NCBI RefSeq assembly: GCF_000695685.1
Contig: NZ_JFFR01000027.1
Location: forward strand, 1 to 64,000
Origin: Vibrio fortis
Lineage (GTDB): Bacteria; Pseudomonadota; Gammaproteobacteria; Enterobacterales; Vibrionaceae
Length of the DNA stretch: 64,000 nt
Direction of reading: 5' to 3'
Part shown: piece after piece, positions 26,360 to 34,152 of the stretch
How the letters are laid out: each line of letters begins with the position of its first letter
Position numbering within the stretch: the stretch's first letter is position 1
Position numbers and translations under genes: made by a program
The notes under the pieces: generated by a model
What the model saw: the letters and a program-made list of their open reading frames with translations, nothing else
What the model was told of the DNA's origin: nothing
Databases searched by the model: none

Positions 26360-26652
26360 TGCTAAATTCCTAGTTATTGTATTGGCGTGATTTTAACACA
26401 GCTATCTTCAAGTCGTTGTTGAGTCACCGCAAATCATCTCTCAATTTTCAACGATGTGTTTCAAGCTCACAGGTGTGTAGATGTCTGTGCATTGGTGTAG
26501 CAATCGGCTTCTCTAGATTTGGTGAACTCGGTTATTTCTTTCTGGAATAAGCCATGCTTAACAGTTTGAAAATAAATCGTATTCGGGGGTTTTAACCGAG
26601 AGTATGTGACCTAATATCAGTTTGTGAGACCCTATATCAATAAGGAAATACT

Positions 26653-27513
26653 ATGTCAGAACAATACACTCCACCGAAAGTTTGGGTAAACAATACCGAC
26701 GGCGGAAATAAATGGGCAAACATCAATAGCCCTGAATCTGGCGCGAGATTCGAACGCGAGCTGCCAGTTGGCGAACACGCATTTCAGCTTTACTCGCTAG
26801 GCACTCCGAACGGTCAAAAAGTTACGATTATGCTTGAAGAGTTGCTCGCACAAGGTGTGAAGGAAGCCGAGTACGATGCTTACCTGATCAACATCGGTGA
26901 GTCGGATCAATTCTCTTCTGGTTTTGTGGGTGTGAACCCGAACTCTAAGATCCCAGCATTGGTTGATAAGTCTGGCGACGAAGCGGTTAATGTCTTTGAG
27001 TCGGCTTCGATTCTGATGCATTTAGCAGAGAAATTTGGTCATTTCTTACCAAAAGAGGGGGCTGCACGTACTCAAGCGATCAACTGGTTGTTCTGGGCAC
27101 AAGGCTCAGCACCATTCCTAGGTGGCGGTTTTGGTCACTTCTATGCTTATGCTGACGAAAAGCAAGAGTACCCGATTAACCGCTTTGCGATGGAAGCAAA
27201 ACGTCAGTTGGATGTGTTAGATAAACAGCTAGCAAACAACGAGTTTGTGTCTGGTGATGAACTGACCATTGCTGATATTGCGATTTGGCCATGGTACGGC
27301 AATCTAGTGCTTGGCAACCTTTACGATGCGGCAGAGTTCCTGCAAGTGGATTCGTACACCAATGTCGTGCGCTGGGCGAAGCAGCTTGAAGCGCGTGAAG
27401 GTTTCCAACGCGGTCGTATTATCAATCGTTCATGGGGCGAAGAGTGGGAACAAGTCCCAGAGCGTCACTCGGCGGAAGACATCGATAAAGTTTTGAAACT
27501 AAAGCCTGAGTAG
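26653..27513 (+). CDS. yghU: Glutathione S-transferase-like disulfide reductase YghU
   Basis: Protein of 286 residues of the nu-class GST group. N-terminal extension (YTPPKVWVNNTDGGNKWANINSP), thioredoxin-like domain with LYSLGTPNGQKVTIMLEEL, the GVNPNSKIPALVD cis-proline loop, and ESASILMHLAEKFG, then an all-helical C-terminal domain. These proteins bind two glutathione molecules and reduce disulfides or organic peroxides. AAGGAAA lies before ATG 26653. No operon partner. Confidence 0.93.
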   Translation: MSEQYTPPKVWVNNTDGGNKWANINSPESGARFERELPVGEHAFQLYSLGTPNGQKVTIMLEELLAQGVKEAEYDAYLINIGESDQFSSGFVGVNPNSKIPALVDKSGDEAVNVFESASILMHLAEKFGHFLPKEGAARTQAINWLFWAQGSAPFLGGGFGHFYAYADEKQEYPINRFAMEAKRQLDVLDKQLANNEFVSGDELTIADIAIWPWYGNLVLGNLYDAAEFLQVDSYTNVVRWAKQLEAREGFQRGRIINRSWGEEWEQVPERHSAEDIDKVLKLKPE

Positions 27514-27664
27514 TACTGGCTTTTTGATCGCAGAGAAGCTTATTGAGGATGAAAGCTTTTGGTGGATTCTCTTCAAAAGGTCGAACTATCAAGCAGTAAG
27601 CTTCTTTGTTCAGTTACTCAAACTTATGTAAACTACCGCCATCATATTGTTTAAGGATGGTTTT

Positions 27665-27988
27665 ATGTACCACGGTCATGTGTATTTTGCTCTGCGAAAC
27701 GCTGAACAAGCTGAAGCGCTTCGTCAGAAGATCATTACAGAGCGAAAAGATGTTCTTGAAGTTTTCCCGTTGGTTCAACGTCTTGTAGGCCCACACAAAA
27801 TGCCTATGTTCGAGATGCATTTTGCTAATAAAGATTCAGGCATTGTTGAATGGCTTGAAAAAGAGCGCGGCGATATGTCAGTGCTTATTCACCCTGTGAC
27901 TGGCGGTGAAGAAACACTGGATCATACGGTTCGTGCTATTTGGCTTGGTCGAGAGCTAGGCGTCTTTGAAGAGACATTATCCAGTTAG
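27665..27988 (+). CDS. DOPA 4,5-dioxygenase family protein
   Basis: Protein of 107 residues with the family's ordered motifs: YHGHVYFALRNAEQAEALR, the PLVQRLVGPHKMPMFEMHF block carrying a conserved histidine, and VLIHPVTGGEETLDHTVRAIWLG with two more. Fungal and plant members cleave the DOPA ring; bacterial members are of unknown substrate. ATG 27665 is preferred because AAGGA lies 7 nt upstream; an upstream in-frame start has none. Confidence 0.85.
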   Translation: MYHGHVYFALRNAEQAEALRQKIITERKDVLEVFPLVQRLVGPHKMPMFEMHFANKDSGIVEWLEKERGDMSVLIHPVTGGEETLDHTVRAIWLGRELGVFEETLSS

Positions 27989-28018
27989 TGCGTATGCCAA
28001 TCTAGCTTGAAAAACACA

Positions 28019-28055
28019 AAACCCCGATACTCATTGAGCGTCGGGGTTTTCTTTT
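28019..28055. terminator. Rho-independent terminator
   Basis: AAAACCCCGA, loop, TCGGGGTTTTC followed by T-rich sequence. It ends the dioxygenase-family gene and possibly, in reverse, the small gene at 28126. Confidence 0.85.
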
Positions 28056-28125
28056 ATGCGTTCATGATTAGCTTTTGTCTGTTCCGAGTTTGCTAAAAGA
28101 AATCAAGATAATACAAATGATGAAG

Positions 28126-28278
28126 CTAACTACGCCAGCTATTACCTAACAGTAGAGATACAGCAACTGAGGCGCCCAATGCGATGAGTATGTTGGTCAT
28201 ATTCAATCCCCAAATCGCAACACAAACCGCGACAGTCACGATTGCCCATAATAAGGTTTCTAGTATCCAAGTGCCCAT
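28126..28278 (-). CDS. Small membrane protein, 50 residues
   Basis: Minus-strand frame from ATG 28276-28278 to TAG 28126-28128. The product (MGTWILETLLWAIVTVAVCV at the start, ending LLLGNSWRS) is almost entirely hydrophobic with one or two membrane helices. GAGGAG lies 7 nt before the start, a strong ribosome binding site. It follows the histidine kinase gene by 91 bp on the same strand and could be part of that transcript. No family is recognised. Confidence 0.6.
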   Translation of the reverse strand: MGTWILETLLWAIVTVAVCVAIWGLNMTNILIALGASVAVSLLLGNSWRS

Positions 28279-28369
28279 TTGTTGACTCCTCTATTTCGAT
28301 ATAGATTTAGGATATCAGCGAGAAGGTAACCACTTGGTAACCGGGTTTTTAAAGCGAATGCGGTGGTCG

Positions 28370-29683
28370 TTATTCCTTGCTGTCAGTGAATTGGACGCAA
28401 ACTGTAAATTTATCTTGATGTTGTTGATGACTAAGCTGCCAACCTTGACTGTGACAGACGCGTTCAACCAGTTCTAGACCAATACCAAAGGATGTATCGC
28501 GGGATCCTTTACCTGACATATTAGGATCTGGTGTGGTGTTACTGATTTCAAATCCTTCTTTACTCAGCAACATAGCCACATTGCCTTGACCGCCATGTTG
28601 AAATGCGTTGCGGACCAGATTGGTGAGCACCACTTCGACGAGCTCTCTAGGCTGGTAAATGTCGCCACAACTGACGTTGGTTTCTACCTCGACCTGTTTT
28701 TGGGAAAGCAAATATCGCTGCCCATCGACGATTTTATCGAGCAAAGCCTCTGTCTCTATTGATTCATATTGAGTGTCTAGATTGTTGTTGCGGCTCATCC
28801 ATAAAAGAGTGATAACCAGGCTTTGCATACTTTGCACAGAGCGTTGAATGCGTGCCACGGCTCTCTGACCGCTGTTGGGGATCTGCTCCGTCAAACGTTG
28901 CAGCATATCGCTACTCGCTGAAATGGTCGTAATTGGCGTACGCAACTCATGACTCGCAGCACGAAGGAAGAAGCGCTCACGATCATTGGCACCACGTTCT
29001 GCTTCAACACTATTCACAAGCTGTTCGGCAAGGGCTTGAATCTCGATGTAGCGAAAGTCCTTAAGCTGGCTGACATCATCAAGGTCGAGAGTATTCGACC
29101 AGGTCGATAGCGTCATGATTGGTTTAGTTAGGCGATAAACCATTAAACGCACAACTAAGAATACTAATAACAGTAGGGTACCTATCATTAACAACGCTGA
29201 GTTTAAATGGGAGCTCGATTCTGGTGGACTTAACTCTAGCAACTCGAAGTAAAGCGCTTCATCATATTCTGAAACAATGTAGAAGATTTGATCGCTATCT
29301 TGTAGCGGATGCTTGGCGGCATATAAGTAAGTACCATAACCGGCGCTGCTATTGAGGTCTCCGTTGTTGCTAGGGTTTATATAAGCTTCATATATCTCAT
29401 CGTCTTGAAAGTCCTGCCAAGCAAAGGCTTGTTGAAACTTGAGTGGGATCTGTGCCGGGTCTAGAAAGATCTGAAAGGTCACGTTATCGCTATGCGGCGC
29501 TTCACCTGTCGCGAGGTAATGTCGTTCGGCGACTTTGAGCTCGTAAAGAAACTCATATTTGGTGCTCTCGTTGATACCTATATGATAACTTTGCGACACC
29601 ATAAGGCCATAGGCTGCAGTGAGTAACAGCAATAACCCAAAAAGGTGGAGGTAGATGTCTCTTTTGATGCTGACTCGCTTCAT
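28370..29683 (-). CDS. Sensor histidine kinase
   Basis: Inner-membrane kinase of 437 residues. Membrane helix at about 12-30, periplasmic sensor domain to about 158, second helix about 160-182, HAMP-like linker, HisKA with its histidine in AASHELRTPITT (about 243), N box NLVRNAFQHGG and G box FGIGLELVE. The start overlaps the stop of the response regulator gene by 4 bp (ATGA), showing translational coupling. The signal is unknown. The partner genes upstream include a fatty-acid hydroxylase, so membrane state is a reasonable guess. Confidence 0.92.
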   Translation of the reverse strand: MKRVSIKRDIYLHLFGLLLLLTAAYGLMVSQSYHIGINESTKYEFLYELKVAERHYLATGEAPHSDNVTFQIFLDPAQIPLKFQQAFAWQDFQDDEIYEAYINPSNNGDLNSSAGYGTYLYAAKHPLQDSDQIFYIVSEYDEALYFELLELSPPESSSHLNSALLMIGTLLLLVFLVVRLMVYRLTKPIMTLSTWSNTLDLDDVSQLKDFRYIEIQALAEQLVNSVEAERGANDRERFFLRAASHELRTPITTISASSDMLQRLTEQIPNSGQRAVARIQRSVQSMQSLVITLLWMSRNNNLDTQYESIETEALLDKIVDGQRYLLSQKQVEVETNVSCGDIYQPRELVEVVLTNLVRNAFQHGGQGNVAMLLSKEGFEISNTTPDPNMSGKGSRDTSFGIGLELVERVCHSQGWQLSHQQHQDKFTVCVQFTDSKE

Positions 29684-30354
29684 GACTCTTCCTTTCGCAA
29701 TGCCACACCAACACCGTGAACGGTATGGATAAGTTTGGAATCAAATGGTGCGTCGACCACTTTTCTCAGCTTGAACAGTTGGGCTTTAAAGCTATCAGGT
29801 GTTGGAAACTCGTCTTCCCATGCTTCCTCTAACTTCGCTCGCGTGACCACGCTGGGGCTATTCCTAACCAATGTCACCAACATACGCCAGCAGACAGGAG
29901 ACAGCTTTAATGGTTTGCCGTCGCGAGTTGCTTGGTGTGTATTGAGGTCAACGGAAATGCCGTTAGCAGAAAGGGTAGAAACTCCGCCTTGCGCACGACG
30001 TATGAGCGCCATCAAACGTACTTTAAGCTCTTCCATCGCAAAAGGTTTGACGAGATAGTCATCTGACCCTACATCAAACCCAGCGATTTTGTCTTCGAGC
30101 GTATCACGCGCTGTAAGCATGAGGATTGGCGTTGTAATACCTTGGGCTCGTAGCGATTGGCATACATCAAGTCCATCCATTTTCGGCATGTTAATGTCGG
30201 TCAGAATCAAATCGTAATTGTCATCAAGGGCGAGGTTTAACCCCGCCGCACCGTTATAAGCAAAATCAAACTCGAAGCCATCGAGTTCCATATAGTCGGC
30301 GATGGCTTCAGCGAGATCACTGTCATCTTCAATCAAAAGTGCGTGAATGCTCAT
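29680..30354 (-). CDS. OmpR-family response regulator
   Basis: Protein of 224 residues: receiver domain with acidic pair EDDSD (about 9-13), phosphoacceptor aspartate in LILTDINMPKMDG (about 53) and lysine in YLVKPF, followed by a winged-helix DNA-binding domain (about 130-222; LSPVCWRMLVTLVRNSPSVVTRAKLEEAWE). It overlaps the upstream fatty-acid hydroxylase gene by 26 bp and the kinase by 4 bp, so the three are one transcription unit. Confidence 0.93.
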   Translation of the reverse strand: MSIHALLIEDDSDLAEAIADYMELDGFEFDFAYNGAAGLNLALDDNYDLILTDINMPKMDGLDVCQSLRAQGITTPILMLTARDTLEDKIAGFDVGSDDYLVKPFAMEELKVRLMALIRRAQGGVSTLSANGISVDLNTHQATRDGKPLKLSPVCWRMLVTLVRNSPSVVTRAKLEEAWEDEFPTPDSFKAQLFKLRKVVDAPFDSKLIHTVHGVGVALRKEES

Positions 30355-31249
30355 GGGTCTCCTTTTTTGATTCTCTTTCCCTTCTCCAAGCCCATATTGG
30401 TGGTTGAACTAAGAGTTGCATGCGATACGGCCAGTTGGGTGCATTCCATAGTTGGCTCAAGAGCTTAGCATATCCGTGGAAGTATACTTTAAGTGGATTC
30501 ACAGAGTTGATTCTAGGGAATACACCATATCGCACGGTCTCTTCTTCTCTGGCGAAGGTGCCAAACATGCGATCCCAAATGATCAAAATGCCTGCGTAGT
30601 TCTTGTCGAGATACTGCTTATTGGTCGCATGGTGAACTCTATGATGTGATGGTGTATTGAACAACGCTTCGATAGGGCGCGGAAACTTCTTCACCGTTTC
30701 AGTATGTAGCAGTGTTTGATAAAGCTGAACAAAAGTCTCACACATCAATACCACGAACGGATTGAACCCAAGAAGGATCAACGGCAGGTGGAAGAAGAAT
30801 GGGAAAAACCAATCTAACGGTCCGAATCGGTACGCAACGGAAATGTTGAAATACGGCGAACTGTGGTGAACAGAGTGTGTACCCCATGCAAACCCATTGC
30901 TGTGAAGGAAGCGGTGCTCCCAATAGTAAGCGAGGTCCGCCAATATCAGACAGCCGATAATTGTCCATCCAGTGATTGGCAGCTGAGTCAGGCTAAAGTT
31001 CTCGTACGCGAACACAAACGCACCAACGTATGCGAGACCAACAAAAAACACGGTCACCAATAGGAAAAACAGCGTAACAAAGTTGGTCAGGCTATCTCCT
31101 AACATGTTACAAGATAACTTCTTCTTGAATGCGTAGCTGACGAGTTCAATGATAAACAGAGCTAAAGCAACGAGGACGAAATTGTCGTCCACCCATGTTT
31201 CGCTGAATATGATTTGGCCTTCACTAAAGACCTGAGACAGAAATTCCAT
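30329..31249 (-). CDS. Sterol desaturase/fatty acid hydroxylase family protein
   Basis: Di-iron membrane enzyme of 306 residues. The histidine clusters are all present: HRFLH, HSVHH and HHRVHH, with a further HTET between them. Four to five membrane helices lie in the first half and around the clusters. Family members hydroxylate or desaturate lipids at the cytoplasmic face; the bacterial substrate is unknown. The 26-bp overlap with the response regulator and the 20-bp gap from the secreted protein upstream indicate an operon, suggesting that the two-component system controls envelope lipid modification. Confidence 0.9.
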   Translation of the reverse strand: MEFLSQVFSEGQIIFSETWVDDNFVLVALALFIIELVSYAFKKKLSCNMLGDSLTNFVTLFFLLVTVFFVGLAYVGAFVFAYENFSLTQLPITGWTIIGCLILADLAYYWEHRFLHSNGFAWGTHSVHHSSPYFNISVAYRFGPLDWFFPFFFHLPLILLGFNPFVVLMCETFVQLYQTLLHTETVKKFPRPIEALFNTPSHHRVHHATNKQYLDKNYAGILIIWDRMFGTFAREEETVRYGVFPRINSVNPLKVYFHGYAKLLSQLWNAPNWPYRMQLLVQPPIWAWRRERESKKETHEHSRTFD

Positions 31250-31269
31250 GACGATTATCCTTATCGGTT

Positions 31270-31863
31270 CTATTTATAGTAGACATAAAGTTCGCTGGAA
31301 TCGGGCAATCCATGCTGATTGAGGTAGTGGCGTTCGAGTACAGCCTCTACGTCACGTCGATAATCGATCATCTCCCAAGCGCTGGTTAGCTCCGTATCGT
31401 CATGTTTTCCTTTGTTGAGCAATGTGACCGCTTTATTGAGGCTTGAGAAGCGAGCGCTGGGTTTAACATCTGAGCCCGCCTTTTGTCGGAAGCCAACCGT
31501 CACTGTTGCTTCACTGAAATCACGCGCTATCTCTTGGTAGAGAACGATCACTTCGTCGCTAACCACATTCTCGGAACTGAGATTCTTGTTTTTCCCTGAT
31601 TCTACTTGTTCATAAAAGCTCGCCCAAACTTGCGGGACGGACTGCAATGTGACGGCTTGGGTAACGCCAATCACGCTACCCGGTTGGGTCATATCGAATC
31701 CTGCATCTGAGGAGGAATCTCTGGTTAAGGAAGCTTCAGCTGAAGATGTATCTGTTTTCGAGGCTAATGGACCAATCTTCGCGATTGCAGGTTGCACTTG
31801 CAAGGCTCCCCAAATCGAAGCCGTGATAGCGGTTGTAGTGAGTAACGAAGCGAGCAATTTCAT
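31270..31863 (-). CDS. Hypothetical secreted protein, 197 residues
   Basis: Signal peptide MKLLASLLTTTAITASIWGA with cleavage near AIA (about 28), followed by a serine- and aspartate-rich linker and a helical domain. No family is recognised. ATG 31863 is chosen since the signal peptide starts there and a GGGAGAGA site precedes it; a longer frame to 31971 has no such support. First gene of the probable operon with the hydroxylase and two-component genes. Confidence 0.7.
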   Translation of the reverse strand: MKLLASLLTTTAITASIWGALQVQPAIAKIGPLASKTDTSSAEASLTRDSSSDAGFDMTQPGSVIGVTQAVTLQSVPQVWASFYEQVESGKNKNLSSENVVSDEVIVLYQEIARDFSEATVTVGFRQKAGSDVKPSARFSSLNKAVTLLNKGKHDDTELTSAWEMIDYRRDVEAVLERHYLNQHGLPDSSELYVYYK

Positions 31864-32084
31864 AATGTCTCTCCCTGTAGATGGTAAACCATGAGCAAAT
31901 TGGCCATGGGAATTGGTTAAGCACCAGTGCAAATTTGGGTGCGTTCCTGTGTTGAAAGAGAAGATAACCAAGGGGAGGTAATCAAAAGGTAACCAAGGAG
32001 AAAAACGTCAATACAGCAATCTGGGACACTTTTTTCAACGTCGAATTGGTAATACTGGCGCCATAATTATTCGTGGGGTCAATA

Positions 32085-32459
32085 ATGAGTCTCAAACAAC
32101 CCATATCCTTAATCACCATTATCCAATTGAATTTGTGGAAGGTTCTGCTGACTTGGCTGATGGTACTTGTCGAAAATGTAATGTTGATCTTATTGCCACT
32201 GTTTATCGGTTTCGCTATCGACGGTGTGCTTGAACAAGATCTTCAACCGCTTTTGATGTTGGCTTTATGTCTGTTCGCGTTAGTGATCGTCAGTGTGGTT
32301 CGACGCTTCTACGACACCCGTGTTTATGGAGCGATTCGAGTAAAACTCGCTAATTTAGTTGAGCGCAATCTGCGTGGGTTAGAGCTGTCGGCTAAAGATG
32401 CGCGCCTAACCATGTCTCGTGAGCTGGTGGACTTTCTAGAAGAAGATTTACCGTCTTGA
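32085..32459 (+). CDS. ABC-type six-TM domain protein, N-terminal part (split gene)
   Basis: Residues 1-124 of what in related bacteria is, to my knowledge, one protein with an ABC exporter-type six-helix membrane domain and no ATPase. Two or three helices are visible (VLLTWLMVLVENVMLILLPLFIG and LLMLALCLFALVIVSVV), then a cytoplasmic loop (RRFYDTRVYGAIRVKLANLVER). It ends EEDLPS then TGA at 32457-32459, and the remainder continues in another frame from ATG 32459. Start ATG 32085 has GGGG upstream. Either a frameshift or a coupled split gene. Confidence 0.65.
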   Translation: MSLKQPISLITIIQLNLWKVLLTWLMVLVENVMLILLPLFIGFAIDGVLEQDLQPLLMLALCLFALVIVSVVRRFYDTRVYGAIRVKLANLVERNLRGLELSAKDARLTMSRELVDFLEEDLPS

Positions 32460-32965
32460 TGACTGCCGTGGTGCAGCTGATTGCGACTGTGGTGATTTTG
32501 GCGACGTTCGATCAAACACTGGCACTTTCTATGTTGGGCGCGGGTATTGGCATGCTCATTATCTACGGCCTGTTCCATCGCACTTTCACTCGTTTAAACG
32601 GTGAGTTTAACGATCAAATCGAGCAACAAGTCTCGCTGCTTGGCGCTGCGAAGCTTTCAGCGATCAGACGTCACTTCGAACGTTTAAAGCGCTGTGAAGT
32701 AAAGCTTTCTGACACCGAAGCCATCGTCTACGGATTGATTTTTGCGTTGCTGTTTTCAGCAGTGCTCGGAAATCTATGGTTGGTGAGCTACATGGATTCA
32801 CCAACGCCGGGGCAGGTGTTCTCTATCGTGACCTATTCATTGGAGTTCGTTGAGACTGCTGTGCTGCTACCTATCACCTTACAAACCCTCTCTCGACTTG
32901 GCGAAATAAGCCAACGTCTAAATCAAAAAAAACAATCGACAGGTTATCAAGGAGAAGCCTTATGA
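32459..32965 (+). CDS. ABC-type six-TM domain protein, C-terminal part (split gene)
   Basis: Continues the membrane domain: MTAVVQLIATVVILATF, LALSMLGAGIGMLIIYGLF, a cytoplasmic helical hairpin, then AIVYGLIFALLFSAVLGNLWLVSY and a final helix. No ATP-binding cassette follows. The ATG overlaps the upstream TGA as TGATG, the classic coupling overlap, but the split falls in the middle of the domain, which is more like a one-base frameshift (for example around 32450-32456). The stop overlaps the next start by 4 bp, so all genes here are coupled. Confidence 0.65.
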   Translation: MTAVVQLIATVVILATFDQTLALSMLGAGIGMLIIYGLFHRTFTRLNGEFNDQIEQQVSLLGAAKLSAIRRHFERLKRCEVKLSDTEAIVYGLIFALLFSAVLGNLWLVSYMDSPTPGQVFSIVTYSLEFVETAVLLPITLQTLSRLGEISQRLNQKKQSTGYQGEAL

Positions 32966-34152
32966 AGTTTAAAAAGCCGCTTTCCATTGTCCTCGGCTGC
33001 GTGGCGATACTCGCGGCTTTAATTCTCGTGGACGAGTTAGAACCGGATCCGGTGCTCCCAGAGTCCAAAGAGGTTGTTCTTGCGCCTGTATCCATTATTG
33101 AAGTTGAACCGAAGTCCTACCAGGCATCTTTGACCTTGTTGGCTGTGACTCAATCGCGCTGGCCAATACAGTTGAAAGCGTCAAGCAGTGCTCAATTGGC
33201 TTGGGTTAATTTGGAAATGGAACCCGGTACTTTAGTGAAGAAGGGAGACGTACTAGCCAAATTAGACAATAGCGCGTTGCGTTCCAATGTGGCGATGACG
33301 CTGAGTCAGGTCAAACAAGCTGAGCTGAATCTTAAGCAGATAGAGCATGAACAAACTGTGGCACTCAAAATGCTCAACCCTAGTAAAAGCTCAGCGTTTG
33401 CGCGCAAAGAGCCGCAAGTAGCCGCGGCCAAAGCAGAGTTAACACAAGCAAAACAGGCTTACCAAAGTGCAATAAAACTATTGGAAGAGTCGACCATTGT
33501 TGCTCCCTTTGATGCAGTGATTATGAGTCGTCATGTGAGCCCAGGAGAATGGATAGAAGCGGGGCAGGCTACCTTTGACTTAGCAGCGAGTGATTCGATT
33601 GATGTTGCTCTTCCTGTGTCGGAATTGCATTGGGCAAGAGTGCAACAAGCGGTGATTACTGGCCAAGAAGCTTCTCAACCAGAGATTACTGTGGTTAGTC
33701 GTTCTGGGCAGCAATGGCCTGCAGAAGTGCGTTACGTGTCTCCAAACGTTGATAGCGTTACTCGCCAAAGACAAGTGGTGCTTTCGGTTCAAAATCCGTA
33801 TCAGGCACCACGTTTGTTCCCTAATCAACAGGTTGAGGTGAAAGTGAATCTTGGTGAGCAGAGCGATGTGAGCTCGCTTCCTATGAGCAGTTTAACGCGC
33901 GATGGTTATGTCTGGACGCTGGATAGTCACGACCAACTACAAAAAGAGCGAGTGACGTTGGTAGAAGAGACTCAAGATCGAGTGCACGTGAAGTTTGCTC
34001 AACACCAAAACAAAACTCGTTCTGTGGTTAAGTATCCTTTGTCTTCAATGTTAGCAGGTAAGCAAGTTGCGCCGATTCGCACGGTAGAGAACTTCGAAAG
34101 CAACACGGCTATTGCTTCTAAAGCACTTCAACAAGTGGAGGTAACCCCATGA
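32962..34152 (+). CDS. RND efflux periplasmic adaptor (membrane fusion protein)
   Basis: Adaptor of 396 residues. N-terminal membrane anchor (PLSIVLGCVAILAALILVDEL), lipoyl-like half-motif LEPGTLVKKGDVLAKLDNSALRS (written in part), a helical hairpin of alternating K/Q/A heptads (about 115-170), the second lipoyl half IVAPFDAVIMSRHVSPGEWIE, and a beta-barrel domain. It links the inner-membrane pump to an outer-membrane channel encoded elsewhere. It overlaps both neighbours by 4 bp. Confidence 0.92.
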   Translation: MKFKKPLSIVLGCVAILAALILVDELEPDPVLPESKEVVLAPVSIIEVEPKSYQASLTLLAVTQSRWPIQLKASSSAQLAWVNLEMEPGTLVKKGDVLAKLDNSALRSNVAMTLSQVKQAELNLKQIEHEQTVALKMLNPSKSSAFARKEPQVAAAKAELTQAKQAYQSAIKLLEESTIVAPFDAVIMSRHVSPGEWIEAGQATFDLAASDSIDVALPVSELHWARVQQAVITGQEASQPEITVVSRSGQQWPAEVRYVSPNVDSVTRQRQVVLSVQNPYQAPRLFPNQQVEVKVNLGEQSDVSSLPMSSLTRDGYVWTLDSHDQLQKERVTLVEETQDRVHVKFAQHQNKTRSVVKYPLSSMLAGKQVAPIRTVENFESNTAIASKALQQVEVTP

